Source: Leucobacter sp042726155 (lineage in GTDB: Bacteria; Actinomycetota; Actinomycetes; Actinomycetales; Microbacteriaceae). Taken from it: a DNA stretch of 64,000 nt. The notes under the pieces were generated by a model. It worked only from the letters and a program-made list of their open reading frames with translations, did not search any database and had not been told where the DNA came from. The stretch covers positions 992,001-1,056,000 of the forward strand of contig NZ_JBHXHV010000001.1 in assembly GCF_042726155.1 (NCBI RefSeq), in the 5' to 3' direction. Shown piece by piece: positions 39,699 to 46,739 of this stretch (position 1 is its first letter; the number at the start of each line of letters is the position of its first letter). A program made the position numbers and the translations under genes.

Positions 39699-40487
39699 TT
39701 AGGGAGCGAGCAGCGGGATGGCGGGATCGCGCTGCTCGGGGCCGAGCGCCGAATACCCGCCGTCGACGGCGTAGTCTGCGCCGGTGACGAAGCTCGCCGC
39801 GTCTGAGGCGAGGAAGGCGACGACGCGGCCGACCTCTTCTGGGCGGCCGAGGCGGCCGAGCATGTGGAAGTTCGCAGCCACGCGATCCGCGTGTGCCAGG
39901 TCGCCCTCCGACACGGCCTCGATCACATTCGACCAGGTCCAGCCGGGGCTGACCGAGTTCACGCGGATGCCGTCTGGGGCGTAGTCGAGCGCCTGCAGAC
40001 GGGTGAGCTGCACGATCGCTGCCTTGCTCACCGGGTACACCCAGCGCCCGGTCTGCGCGGTTGACGACGAGATCGAGGTGAAGTTCACGACAGCGCCCCA
40101 ACCGCTCGCCGCGAGGTGGGGCCTCGCTGTCGCCGTGACGCGTGCGCCGCTGACGAGGTTCACGTTGAGCCCCGTCAACCAGTCGGCACGAGACGTTTCT
40201 GCCCCGTCGTCGAGGTAGGTCGCGGCGAGGTTGACGACGATGTCGAGCTGGCCATGGCGGTCTACGATGCCGCCGATGAGGGCGGATACCGCCTCGTCGT
40301 CGGTGATGTCGCAGCGCTGCGCGTCGACCCCGTCTGGCAGTTGTGACAGGCCCTCGGCGTCGATATCGGCGACCACGACAGTGGCACCCTCTTCGCGCAA
40401 GACATCGACCACGCCGCGACCGATCTTTGTGGCGCCGCCGGTGACGAGGGCTACCCTGCCGCTCAGAGCTGGCGTGAGTGCTGGCAT
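39699..40487 (-). CDS. Short-chain dehydrogenase/reductase
   Basis: A 262-residue classical SDR: cofactor motif VTGGATKIGRGVVDVL near residue 15, a DIDAEG segment (Asp after the second strand, suggesting NAD(H)), VVNLAATYLDD, SSTAQTGRWVYPVSKAA with the catalytic Ser, Tyr and Lys, and VNSVSPGWTWS. A C-terminal DYAVDGGYSALG closes the fold. First gene of the minus-strand operon with the StyA-like oxygenase. By analogy with iif-type indole operons it could oxidise 3-hydroxyindolin-2-one to isatin. It is divergent from an AraC regulator gene. Confidence 0.92.
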   Translation of the reverse strand: MPALTPALSGRVALVTGGATKIGRGVVDVLREEGATVVVADIDAEGLSQLPDGVDAQRCDITDDEAVSALIGGIVDRHGQLDIVVNLAATYLDDGAETSRADWLTGLNVNLVSGARVTATARPHLAASGWGAVVNFTSISSSTAQTGRWVYPVSKAAIVQLTRLQALDYAPDGIRVNSVSPGWTWSNVIEAVSEGDLAHADRVAANFHMLGRLGRPEEVGRVVAFLASDAASFVTGADYAVDGGYSALGPEQRDPAIPLLAP

Positions 40488-40512
40488 GTTTCGTGCTCCT
40501 GTTCTACGTTGA

Positions 40513-40524
40513 ACGGTGAACCGT
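40513..40524. promoter_or_regulatory. Inverted repeat between the SDR and AraC genes
   Basis: ACGGT-GA-ACCGT lies about 25 bp upstream of the SDR start in the 160-bp divergent region and could be a site for the AraC regulator at 40648. It is short and the only copy seen, so the assignment is weak. Confidence 0.25.
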
Positions 40525-40647
40525 GGCTCCCGGCCGAATCGGTCGGTATGCTTACCTCAATCCAAACGGGGGCTGCAGCGCTGCACTATCCGAATCGCGC
40601 AGGTCTTATCCGTTTTACGTAGACGCCGAGGCGGGCGGGAGGCGACG

Positions 40648-41664
40648 ATGGCATCACGCGTGCGAGGAGTGCTTCCCCGACCGTCAGAGCTGCTCATGTC
40701 GCGCCCGACGACGCGCGCTGCGTCTGTCGACGAGGCGCACGAAACGGTCGCCGGCATCTTCTGCGAACACAACCTTGCTCCCATCGAGCGGCGCGAAGTC
40801 AACATGACGCTGCGCTCGGTGCACGACGGTGGCGTCGGGATCCAGACGCTCGACTACGGCGAGGCCGTGCGCATCGGAGTCGGTGGCGGATTGCAGGGGT
40901 TCTATCTCGTGCAGATTCCGCTGCGCGGCCGCGCGACGATGGAGGTCGGCCACGCGCTCGTTGAATCGTCGCCGGACGTCGCGACCGTGCCGCCTATCGA
41001 CCGCTCCTTCGCGATGCGCTGGGACGCTGGCGTGCCAACGCTCATTTGCTACGTGTCCCTCGAACGGCTGCGAGCGGTTGCCCGGGCGGTCTACGGCGTC
41101 GACGTCGAGCGTCTGCAGCTCGGTCTGCATCTCAGGCTCGATACTCCCGCCGGTGCCGATTTTCTGAGCGCGCTACTGAGTCACCACGAGGTGCTCGACC
41201 GCGCGACTGCCGACGGTGAATACGCTCGTAAACTCAGCGCCGATCTGCTGCTCGCGCGGCTGCTCGGCGCGGTCGACAACTCGGTGAGCCGGGCCCTCGA
41301 TGCTTGGACCAGCGCCGAACAGGTGCGCGTCACGCCAGGCGACGCGCTCGTGCGTCGATTCGAGGAGGCAATCGAATCGGGTGCCGCCCTCGGCGAGAGC
41401 GTGCTGGAGATCGCTGAGGGGCTCGGTGTGCCGCTACGCACCCTGCAGAGCCACGTGCGGGCGGTGAACGGCAGCACGCCAACCGCGATGCTGCGGGGAG
41501 CACAATTGCGCCGCGCGCGCGAACTTCTTGAAAACGCAGACCCCCTGCGTGAGACCGTGACCTCGATTGCGCAGCAGGCGGGATTCACGCACCTCGGCAG
41601 GTTTTCTACCGAGTACCGGCGGCACTTCGCTGAGTCGCCCACCGACACGCTGCGGCGCTCGTGA
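40648..41664 (+). CDS. AraC/XylS-family transcriptional activator
   Basis: A 338-residue regulator. ATG at 40648 follows GGGAGGCGACG. The N-terminal domain (about 40-210) is of the AraC_binding_2 kind found in activators of aromatic catabolism (FYLVQIPLRGRATMEVG, PTLICYVSLERLRAVARAVYG). The C-terminal AraC domain contains VLEIAEGLGVPLRTLQSHVRAVNGSTPTAMLRGAQLRRARELL and VTSIAQQAGFTHLGRFSTEYRRHF. Divergent from the SDR-StyA-like operon, which it most likely activates. Its stop overlaps the IclR start (GTGA), so the two regulators are made together. Confidence 0.9.
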   Translation: MASRVRGVLPRPSELLMSRPTTRAASVDEAHETVAGIFCEHNLAPIERREVNMTLRSVHDGGVGIQTLDYGEAVRIGVGGGLQGFYLVQIPLRGRATMEVGHALVESSPDVATVPPIDRSFAMRWDAGVPTLICYVSLERLRAVARAVYGVDVERLQLGLHLRLDTPAGADFLSALLSHHEVLDRATADGEYARKLSADLLLARLLGAVDNSVSRALDAWTSAEQVRVTPGDALVRRFEEAIESGAALGESVLEIAEGLGVPLRTLQSHVRAVNGSTPTAMLRGAQLRRARELLENADPLRETVTSIAQQAGFTHLGRFSTEYRRHFAESPTDTLRRS

Positions 41665-42434
41665 CAGCGACCCTGCAGTCGGTCACGAAGGCGCTCGAGG
41701 TGCTCCATCTGCTGCGCGCGCACGGCCCGCTGCGCCTGACCGAGATCGCTACAGGCGTCGGAGTCGGAGCTTCGACAGCGCACCGACTCGTTACCACGCT
41801 CGTTGAACAGCGGTTTGTGCGTCAGCAGGCGGGGGGCAAGCGCTACGAACTGGGATCCGCGATGCTGTTCACCTCTGAAGTTTCGGCCCTTGAGCACTGC
41901 GTCGCCGTGAGTCGCACGACGATGGAGCAGCTGCAACGAACAACGGGGGAGACGGTGCACCTGACCGTGCTGCGCGATCGCCGGTGCCTCTTCGCCGCGT
42001 CCGTCGAATCGCAGCGACCCGTCCGGGTGACGAGCCGGGTGGGCGAGGGTCCGCCGGCCCACACGGCGGCCGGCGGCAAGGTGCTGCTCGCGGCGCTCGA
42101 TGCCGAGCGGCTGACCGACGTGTTTCTGACCGCCGGGCTCGAAGCCACGACGCCGGACGCGATCACAGACCCCGATGCGCTGCGCGCCGAGCTCGCCGAC
42201 GTCGCAGAGCGTGGCTATGCGCGCAACCTCGGTGAATCCGAGGCTGATATGTACGCGCTCGCGGTGCCGGTGCACCGGCCGAACGGCGAGGTGATCTGCG
42301 GGCTCACGGTCGCGGCCCCGCTGTCGAGAATTCGGGCAGGCAGCGCGGGATCGTCGCTGAGCGGTCTCGAGCGAGAGCTCTTGGCGCAGCTTCGCGTTGC
42401 AGCGACTCATATCGAGAGCTCGCTCGCGTACTAA
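41661..42434 (+). CDS. IclR-family transcriptional regulator
   Basis: A 257-residue regulator starting at a GTG that overlaps the AraC stop. Winged helix: VTKALEVLHLLRAHGPLRLTEIATGVGVGASTAHRLVTTLVEQRFVRQQAGGKRYELG; effector domain: HLTVLRDRRCLFAASVESQRPVRV, PPAHTAAGGKVLLAALDAE, and VPVHRPNGEVICGLTVAAP. IclR proteins control many aromatic acid pathways. A perfect palindrome TTCCGC-CAT-GCGGAA (42457-42471), typical of IclR sites, lies 23 bp beyond its stop and upstream of the cupin gene, which makes that gene a probable target. Confidence 0.92.
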   Translation: MTATLQSVTKALEVLHLLRAHGPLRLTEIATGVGVGASTAHRLVTTLVEQRFVRQQAGGKRYELGSAMLFTSEVSALEHCVAVSRTTMEQLQRTTGETVHLTVLRDRRCLFAASVESQRPVRVTSRVGEGPPAHTAAGGKVLLAALDAERLTDVFLTAGLEATTPDAITDPDALRAELADVAERGYARNLGESEADMYALAVPVHRPNGEVICGLTVAAPLSRIRAGSAGSSLSGLERELLAQLRVAATHIESSLAY

Positions 42435-42456
42435 GCCGGAGGCACCAGCTCCGCGT

Positions 42457-42471
42457 TGTTCCGCCATGCGG
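42457..42471. promoter_or_regulatory. IclR-type palindromic operator
   Basis: TTCCGC-CAT-GCGGAA is a perfect 6-3-6 inverted repeat of the form bound by many IclR-family regulators. It lies between an IclR gene (ends 42434) and the cupin gene (starts 42588). Its distance from the cupin start (about 117 nt) suits control of a promoter in between. Confidence 0.6.
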
Positions 42472-42587
42472 AAAAGTTGCGCGGAGTCGCCTCTTCGGGG
42501 GTACGTTCGTGTCACTCCACCGAGGTCGCCGGGGGCGCTGCTTTCGAGCCGCGGGTCGGAGTCCACACACTCGAGATTGGACGCACC

Positions 42588-43037
42588 ATGACTGACACCA
42601 CCGACCCGCTCGGCCGCCCCTTCAAGCGCATCAGCATTCAGAAACGCGACGAACTGCCGCTCGCACCCGGGCAGACCTCGCGTGCTCGCCGATACTCGGG
42701 CGTCTCGGTCGAGAACACCGATGTGTCGGGCCTCTGGTTTGGCCGCGTGCACACCGGCGTGGGTGAGCACTCTGACCCGCACCACCACGGTGAGGCCGAG
42801 ACCGGGGGGTTCGTGTTTCAGGGCCGGGGCTACATTCGATTCGGTGAGCGCTACAGCGAGATCATGTACTTCGAAGAGGGCGATTTCGTCTACGTTCCGC
42901 CGTTCGTGCCGCACATCGAGGGGAACGCGAGCCGCACGCAGGAGCTGATTTGGTTGACGACGCGTAACCCCGACAACATCGTCGTGAACCTCACCGATCA
43001 AGACGTCTCAGACCTCGAACTCGAATACACCGATTAA
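42588..43037 (+). CDS. Cupin-domain protein
   Basis: A 149-residue single-domain cupin. Metal-ligand motifs: HSDPHHHGEAETGGFVFQGRG (first cupin motif with two His and Glu) and FVYVPPFVPHIEGN (second motif with His). It may be a small metal-dependent dioxygenase or isomerase, or a sensor-type cupin of a catabolic operon. The IclR palindrome upstream and the amine oxidase on the other side suggest a catabolic role. No clear Shine-Dalgarno sequence precedes the ATG. Substrate unknown. Confidence 0.85.
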   Translation: MTDTTDPLGRPFKRISIQKRDELPLAPGQTSRARRYSGVSVENTDVSGLWFGRVHTGVGEHSDPHHHGEAETGGFVFQGRGYIRFGERYSEIMYFEEGDFVYVPPFVPHIEGNASRTQELIWLTTRNPDNIVVNLTDQDVSDLELEYTD

Positions 43038-43085
43038 TCGGCGCATGAACGGCCGTTTTCGCTGCCACCGACTCGCCACATTCGC

Positions 43086-43097
43086 TAGGATCGTGCT
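43086..43097 (+). promoter_or_regulatory. -10 box of a leaderless transcript
   Basis: TAGGAT (43086-43091) ends 6 nt before the ATG at 43098. There is no ribosome-binding site, as expected of a leaderless mRNA. Confidence 0.45.
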
Positions 43098-43385
43098 ATG
43101 AGTGAGATGGAGCAGGCGGATACCGGCAGCGTCGCCCTGTCGAAGAACAAGCTGATGCCCGACGTGCAGCGCATCGGCACGCGCAATATCGAAATCACTT
43201 ACCTCGGCAAGAACGCCGACGGCCTTCCCACATGGATCATGTGGAATGCGGCCGAGCCGCACCTCATCGGCATGCTTCGCCAGGGCAAGATGGGGTACCA
43301 CTTTGAGCAGCGCACCAGCTCGGGCGTCATGCTGCACGAGAACATCTCGCTGAGCCGCGTCCAGCGCGCCCTCGGCGGCTATTGA
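43098..43385 (+). CDS. Small conserved-looking protein, function unknown
   Basis: A 95-residue soluble protein (MSEMEQADTG at the N terminus, then RIGTRNIEITYLGKNADGLPTWIMWNAAEPHLIGMLRQ). It has a compact, mixed alpha/beta composition without signal peptide, membrane segment or recognisable motif. Codon use matches the genome. A -10 box directly upstream supports expression. Nothing in the sequence indicates function; neighbours on both sides are catabolic. Confidence 0.65.
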   Translation: MSEMEQADTGSVALSKNKLMPDVQRIGTRNIEITYLGKNADGLPTWIMWNAAEPHLIGMLRQGKMGYHFEQRTSSGVMLHENISLSRVQRALGGY

Positions 43386-43388
43386 GCG

Positions 43389-43413
43389 GTAGGGCGAGCT
43401 GCGCCCGCCCTAC
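43389..43413. terminator. Inverted repeat after the small protein gene
   Basis: GGTAGGGCG and CGCCCTACC form a 9-bp perfect stem with a short loop starting 3 nt after the stop at 43385. There is no T-tract; it may still act as a stop or mRNA-stabilising hairpin. Confidence 0.4.
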
Positions 43414-43442
43414 CGCTGCACGCCGGGCCCCTCGTAAGACGT

Positions 43443-43482
43443 CGAGCCCCTCCCGAAAACACGCATTCTCGGGAGGGGCTCG
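43443..43482. repeat. 14-bp GC-rich palindrome between convergent genes
   Basis: CGAGCCCCTCCCGA (43443-43456) and its exact reverse complement (43469-43482) flank a 12-nt loop. A further GGGGCTCGGCG follows at about 43495. The same core GAGCCCCTCCC occurs at 12985-13087, also between convergent genes, so this looks like a dispersed element that may serve as a bidirectional stop. Confidence 0.6.
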
Positions 43483-43506
43483 GCGTTTGCGTAGGGGCTC
43501 GGCGCT

Positions 43507-45441
43507 CTAGTGCTCGCAGGTGCAAGTGCCGTCCGCGCAGCACGAGTCGCCCTTGGGTTTCGAGCGCGGGGCGTCGAGTGACGGGTTGCGGTCAAAGAAC
43601 CCGAACGGCTTCAGTGTGAACGACACCTTGTCGACCGGCATGATCGGCCAGTCCTCGGCGCGCGTGATGTGATGAATGCCAAACACGTACCAGAGCACCA
43701 CATCGGTATCGACGAGATTCTCGTCGTCTGCGATCCAGGCGGTCATGCCGTTGTCGAGGTCGTTCGCGGACTGCGTCGGGTAATCGCCCGCCGGCCACAT
43801 TTCGGTGTCGTGGTGCTGAGTGACCCACAGCGTGTTGCCGATCACCGGATTGCGGCGCAGGATCGGCGAGGCCTCGTCGAACATCGCCGGGAACGACCCG
43901 GTAGGCACGAGCTTGTACGCCGTCGGGGCGCCCCACGCGTTGAGCCGATTCGGGTTCTGCACTTTCCAGGCGCGCTGTCGTTCCCAGCTAAAGAGACGCC
44001 CAGCGTCCTTCTCCGAGGAGATCACGGTGCCGCGGGTATTCAGATCGAGGCCGTAGGGGTTCGCGTCGCTGATGGGCGCCGGCAGCGAATCTGACTCGAC
44101 TACCGTGTTTCGCTCGCCGTCGACATCGAGGTCGAGGCGCGCGACCAAGAAGTGCTGGTGGTGCGGGGCGTAGGTACGCCGGTCGATGACCGTTCCGGTG
44201 GGGTGGGTCGCCGTTTCGTCTTCCATCGGGGTCGACACCATGATCCCGGTCGCGCGAATTTCGCACTCAATATTGCCGTCCGGATAGAACCGCCAGTAGA
44301 CGAGGTACTCGTAGTTCGCGACGGTCGCGTGCACTGAGACTACGAAGCGGCGCATGCGGCGCACCTCGGTGCCGGCGTCGGGGTCAACGTGCTTCCAGAG
44401 CACCGCGTCGTCTTCCTCGTGCAGGCAGATCACGTTCTTTGTGACGACGGGCTCGCCCGCGGTGTTCGGGAGGACGCCGTCGAGGTAGGTGATCTCACCC
44501 AGGCAGTCGCAGCCCAGCTCCAGCGACGTGCACATGTAGCCGAACCCCCACTCACCAATATCGAAGGCGGTGCGGCGGTAATGATCGAAGCTTGAATCGC
44601 GATACGGCACGATCATCTCGGCGAGTGACATGCGGTACGCGACGTCGCGGTACTCGTCGCCGTCCTTGAACTTCACCTGGTAGATGACGGGGCCCTCGCG
44701 GTAGTTAAACCCGAGCCGAAATTCCCAGTCCTGCCACCGCAGTCGCGATCCTTCGATGTCGAATGACACCCCATCGGGCTGCACGATGTCGAGCGGCTTG
44801 AGGTCTTGGCGCTCGGGCTCGCCGCGCAGCTCGGGAACGTACTCGGCATCGACCTCGGGGAACCCGCGATCGTGCCCGTCGTCGATCTGCAGTACCTCCA
44901 TTGAGTTCACGTCGACGATGATTTTGAGGCCGCTCACCGGGTGGGCGTAGGGGTTGCCGTTGGGTGTCGCCCGGCTCCAGATGTCGACCCAGCCGAGGCG
45001 GCGATCGCGCCACTGCGGGGGCATGACCTCGTTGCCGTAGGTCCACAGATCGAAGAGGACCAGCTCGGGGTCAATGCCGCGGGCGTCGAGCACGGAGCGC
45101 ACCGCGGGGTTCTGTCGCAGTGCGACATCGCAGTCGTGGTACTCGTCGACCGTGAAGTTCGGGGTGACGCCGGGCCGGTGGGTCCAGTCTTCGATCGCGC
45201 CTTCCGTGAGATTCACGACAGCTTCGTAGACGGCGTTCGACTGCTTGTTCCATAACACGGCGAAGGATCGGCGAACGATCTCGTCGCCATCGTTCCAGGC
45301 CTGCACCTCGGTCTTGAGGGGCTCCTGCAAAATGATTGACGCATAGCGCCAGCCGCCGTCGATCTGCTTGTCTCGCGCCAGCAGCGCGGCAGTCGCCGAA
45401 ATTTCTGCAGCTGAAAGGGAATCAAGCGGGTGGGAAACCAT
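43507..45441 (-). CDS. Copper-containing primary-amine oxidase
   Basis: A 644-residue topaquinone enzyme that oxidises primary amines to aldehydes with release of ammonia and hydrogen peroxide. The cofactor Tyr lies in VANYEYLVYW (consensus Asn-Tyr-Asp/Glu). Copper-ligand His residues are expected in the HQHFLVARLDLDVDG segment and near TQHHDTEMWPAGDYP. The start at 45441 follows GGAG at 5 nt. There is no signal peptide, so it is cytosolic. The C-terminal tail is unusual: DSCCADGTCTCEH, five Cys in eleven residues, resembling a small metal-binding tag. In this region phenethylamine, tyramine or tryptamine are plausible substrates, the last leading to indole-3-acetaldehyde. Confidence 0.93.
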   Translation of the reverse strand: MVSHPLDSLSAAEISATAALLARDKQIDGGWRYASIILQEPLKTEVQAWNDGDEIVRRSFAVLWNKQSNAVYEAVVNLTEGAIEDWTHRPGVTPNFTVDEYHDCDVALRQNPAVRSVLDARGIDPELVLFDLWTYGNEVMPPQWRDRRLGWVDIWSRATPNGNPYAHPVSGLKIIVDVNSMEVLQIDDGHDRGFPEVDAEYVPELRGEPERQDLKPLDIVQPDGVSFDIEGSRLRWQDWEFRLGFNYREGPVIYQVKFKDGDEYRDVAYRMSLAEMIVPYRDSSFDHYRRTAFDIGEWGFGYMCTSLELGCDCLGEITYLDGVLPNTAGEPVVTKNVICLHEEDDAVLWKHVDPDAGTEVRRMRRFVVSVHATVANYEYLVYWRFYPDGNIECEIRATGIMVSTPMEDETATHPTGTVIDRRTYAPHHQHFLVARLDLDVDGERNTVVESDSLPAPISDANPYGLDLNTRGTVISSEKDAGRLFSWERQRAWKVQNPNRLNAWGAPTAYKLVPTGSFPAMFDEASPILRRNPVIGNTLWVTQHHDTEMWPAGDYPTQSANDLDNGMTAWIADDENLVDTDVVLWYVFGIHHITRAEDWPIMPVDKVSFTLKPFGFFDRNPSLDAPRSKPKGDSCCADGTCTCEH

Positions 45442-45620
45442 GATCACTCCAGTCTCTGGGCGACGTCGCTGTCAGCCCGCTCTTACTGTGCCACGCCGGG
45501 GGAGCGTTGGGAAGTTCTCAGATGCGACACGCCAGAGAAACCCCGATCGTGAACTCGATTTGCGCAGCGATAGAAACTCCCCGTAAGATTTCATCTCGGT
45601 AGCAAGCGCGAAATCGCTTC

Positions 45621-45693
45621 GGCCCCATCGTTTAGCGGCCTAGGACACCGCCCTTTCACGGCGGCAGCACGGGTTCGAATCCCGTTGGGGTCA
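45621..45693 (+). tRNA. tRNA-Glu (anticodon TTC)
   Basis: Acceptor stem GGCCCCA pairs with TGGGGTC; anticodon arm GCCCT-TTC-ACGGC gives anticodon TTC; T-arm contains GGTTCGAATCC. First of three tRNA genes in tandem. CCA is not encoded. Confidence 0.95.
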
Positions 45694-45728
45694 CTCTTAC
45701 CGAAACACAATTGAATAGCAACATCTAT

Positions 45729-45802
45729 GGCCCTGTAGCGCAGTTGGTTAGCGCGCCGCCCTGTCACGGCGGAGGTCGCGGGTTCAAGTCCCGTCAGGGT
45801 CG
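45729..45802 (+). tRNA. tRNA-Asp (anticodon GTC)
   Basis: Acceptor GGCCCTG pairs with CAGGGTC; anticodon loop CT-GTC-AC gives GTC; T-arm GGTTCAAGTCC. 35 nt after tRNA-Glu. CCA is not encoded. A hairpin with a TTCG loop follows. Confidence 0.95.
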
Positions 45803-45808
45803 CTAGAT

Positions 45809-45837
45809 GAAGAACCCTTCTTCGGAAGGGTTTCTTC
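45809..45837 (+). terminator. Hairpin after tRNA-Asp
   Basis: AGAACCCTTC (45811-45820), a TTCG tetraloop and GAAGGGTTTCT (45825-45835) form a stable stem with one unpaired T. No T-tract follows. It probably acts in processing or as a weak terminator between tRNA-Asp and tRNA-Phe. Confidence 0.45.
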
Positions 45838-45867
45838 GTCTCTGGTGACTACGTCAAGTTGTTGCCT

Positions 45868-45940
45868 GGCTCTGTAGCTCAGTTGGTAGAGCGTTCGACT
45901 GAAAATCGAGAGGTCACGGGATCGACGCCCGTCGGAGCCA
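45868..45940 (+). tRNA. tRNA-Phe (anticodon GAA)
   Basis: Acceptor GGCTCTG pairs with CGGAGCC (one G-T pair); anticodon loop CT-GAA-AA gives GAA. The T-loop reads ATCGACG, so the first position is A instead of the usual T54. This matches a variant I associate with some actinobacterial tRNA-Phe genes and does not by itself mean a defect. CCA is not encoded. Confidence 0.93.
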
Positions 45941-45964
45941 CGTAGCGGAGATTACACCGCTACT

Positions 45965-46003
45965 GAACCCTCGCAAGGCTTCTACTTGCGGGGGTTCTTT
46001 TTT
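45965..46003 (+). terminator. Intrinsic terminator of the tRNA cluster
   Basis: GAACCCTCGCAAG pairs with CTTGCGGGGGTTC around a 7-nt loop, followed by TTTTTT (45998-46003). A clear rho-independent terminator 25 nt after tRNA-Phe. Confidence 0.85.
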
Positions 46004-46068
46004 CGTTTAAGGGGCCGGTGTGGCGTTCGTCAAACCCTTGCAGCGGGTCACCGAGCTACAGTTTCCCC

Positions 46069-46308
46069 ATGAACGAATACGTCACGACGGCTACCTTCCT
46101 GTTTTCGCTCGCGCTTGTGAACGCGGGTCTGGCTGAGCAGAAGAATCGTGGACGGTGGAACTGGTTTCTATTGAGCCTGTTGCTCGGGCCGATCGCTACC
46201 GCAATCATTGTCATCGGGGATCCGCTGGCTCCAAAAACTGGAACGTTCAGTGAAAGCGTCACGCGCTATCGCTCCGCGAAGCGCGCCGCAGCAGAGCGGA
46301 CACCGTAA
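46069..46308 (+). CDS. Small two-helix membrane protein
   Basis: A 79-residue protein with two hydrophobic segments (YVTTATFLFSLALVNAGLA and WFLLSLLLGPIATAIIVIG) separated by the basic turn EQKNRGRWN, then a polar tail rich in Arg and Ser. The -10 box TACAGT (46057-46062) ends 6 nt before the ATG, so the message is probably leaderless. No known family or partner. It converges with the KOW-like gene at 46361. Confidence 0.65.
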   Translation: MNEYVTTATFLFSLALVNAGLAEQKNRGRWNWFLLSLLLGPIATAIIVIGDPLAPKTGTFSESVTRYRSAKRAAAERTP

Positions 46309-46360
46309 GGCGTTCCTGAGCGCCTATCCCTGACCGTGCCACCGCGATCTCGCCCTGGCC

Positions 46361-46549
46361 TCAGGCGCCAGCAACCCGCACATTCTTCGCGAGAGACTTG
46401 AATCGCTCGCCGTCGACTTGCACAACTGTGATGGTGACCGCGCCTGTTTTGCTCGTCTTCATGTCGGCGACGGTGCCTGACTTGCCCGCGTGCGTTCCAG
46501 CGACCACTTCGCATCGGGCGCCGCTTGCGACCGTGTGAGATTCCGTCAT
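46361..46549 (-). CDS. KOW-motif miniprotein
   Basis: A 62-residue protein consisting almost wholly of a KOW-like barrel: GARCEVVAGTHAGKSGTVADM has the invariant Gly and hydrophobic pattern of the KOW motif of ribosomal L24/L26 and NusG proteins, followed by two more strands (AVTITVVQV and ERFKSLAKNVRV). It may bind RNA or ribosomes. Stand-alone KOW proteins of this size are uncommon; NusG or L24 fragments are longer. No Shine-Dalgarno sequence is obvious. Convergent with the membrane protein gene at 46069. Confidence 0.65.
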   Translation of the reverse strand: MTESHTVASGARCEVVAGTHAGKSGTVADMKTSKTGAVTITVVQVDGERFKSLAKNVRVAGA

Positions 46550-46739
46550 GCGTGTATTTTCTCACGGGGCACCCGCCCCGTACCCGACAATGCAGCGGCC
46601 GGAAAAACGCCGTGCGACAGACCGGGGAGACAGTGAAGTTGGCGAAATGCGACTCGTCACGCTTTACTCATATGCATTCGGCAGCATCGGCGTGGGCACA
46701 CCCGCGTTCCAGCTGTAATTTTTAGAGAGTGGGGCTGGC

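Noticed and set aside
41181..43001. A 606-codon minus-strand frame spanning the AraC, IclR and cupin genes
   Set aside because: It crosses three clear plus-strand genes and their junctions; long antisense frames are expected in DNA of this GC content.
46266..46565. A 99-codon minus-strand frame overlapping the KOW miniprotein
   Set aside because: The 62-codon frame at 46361-46549 has a recognisable KOW pattern; the longer frame is Arg-rich and overlaps the end of the membrane protein gene.
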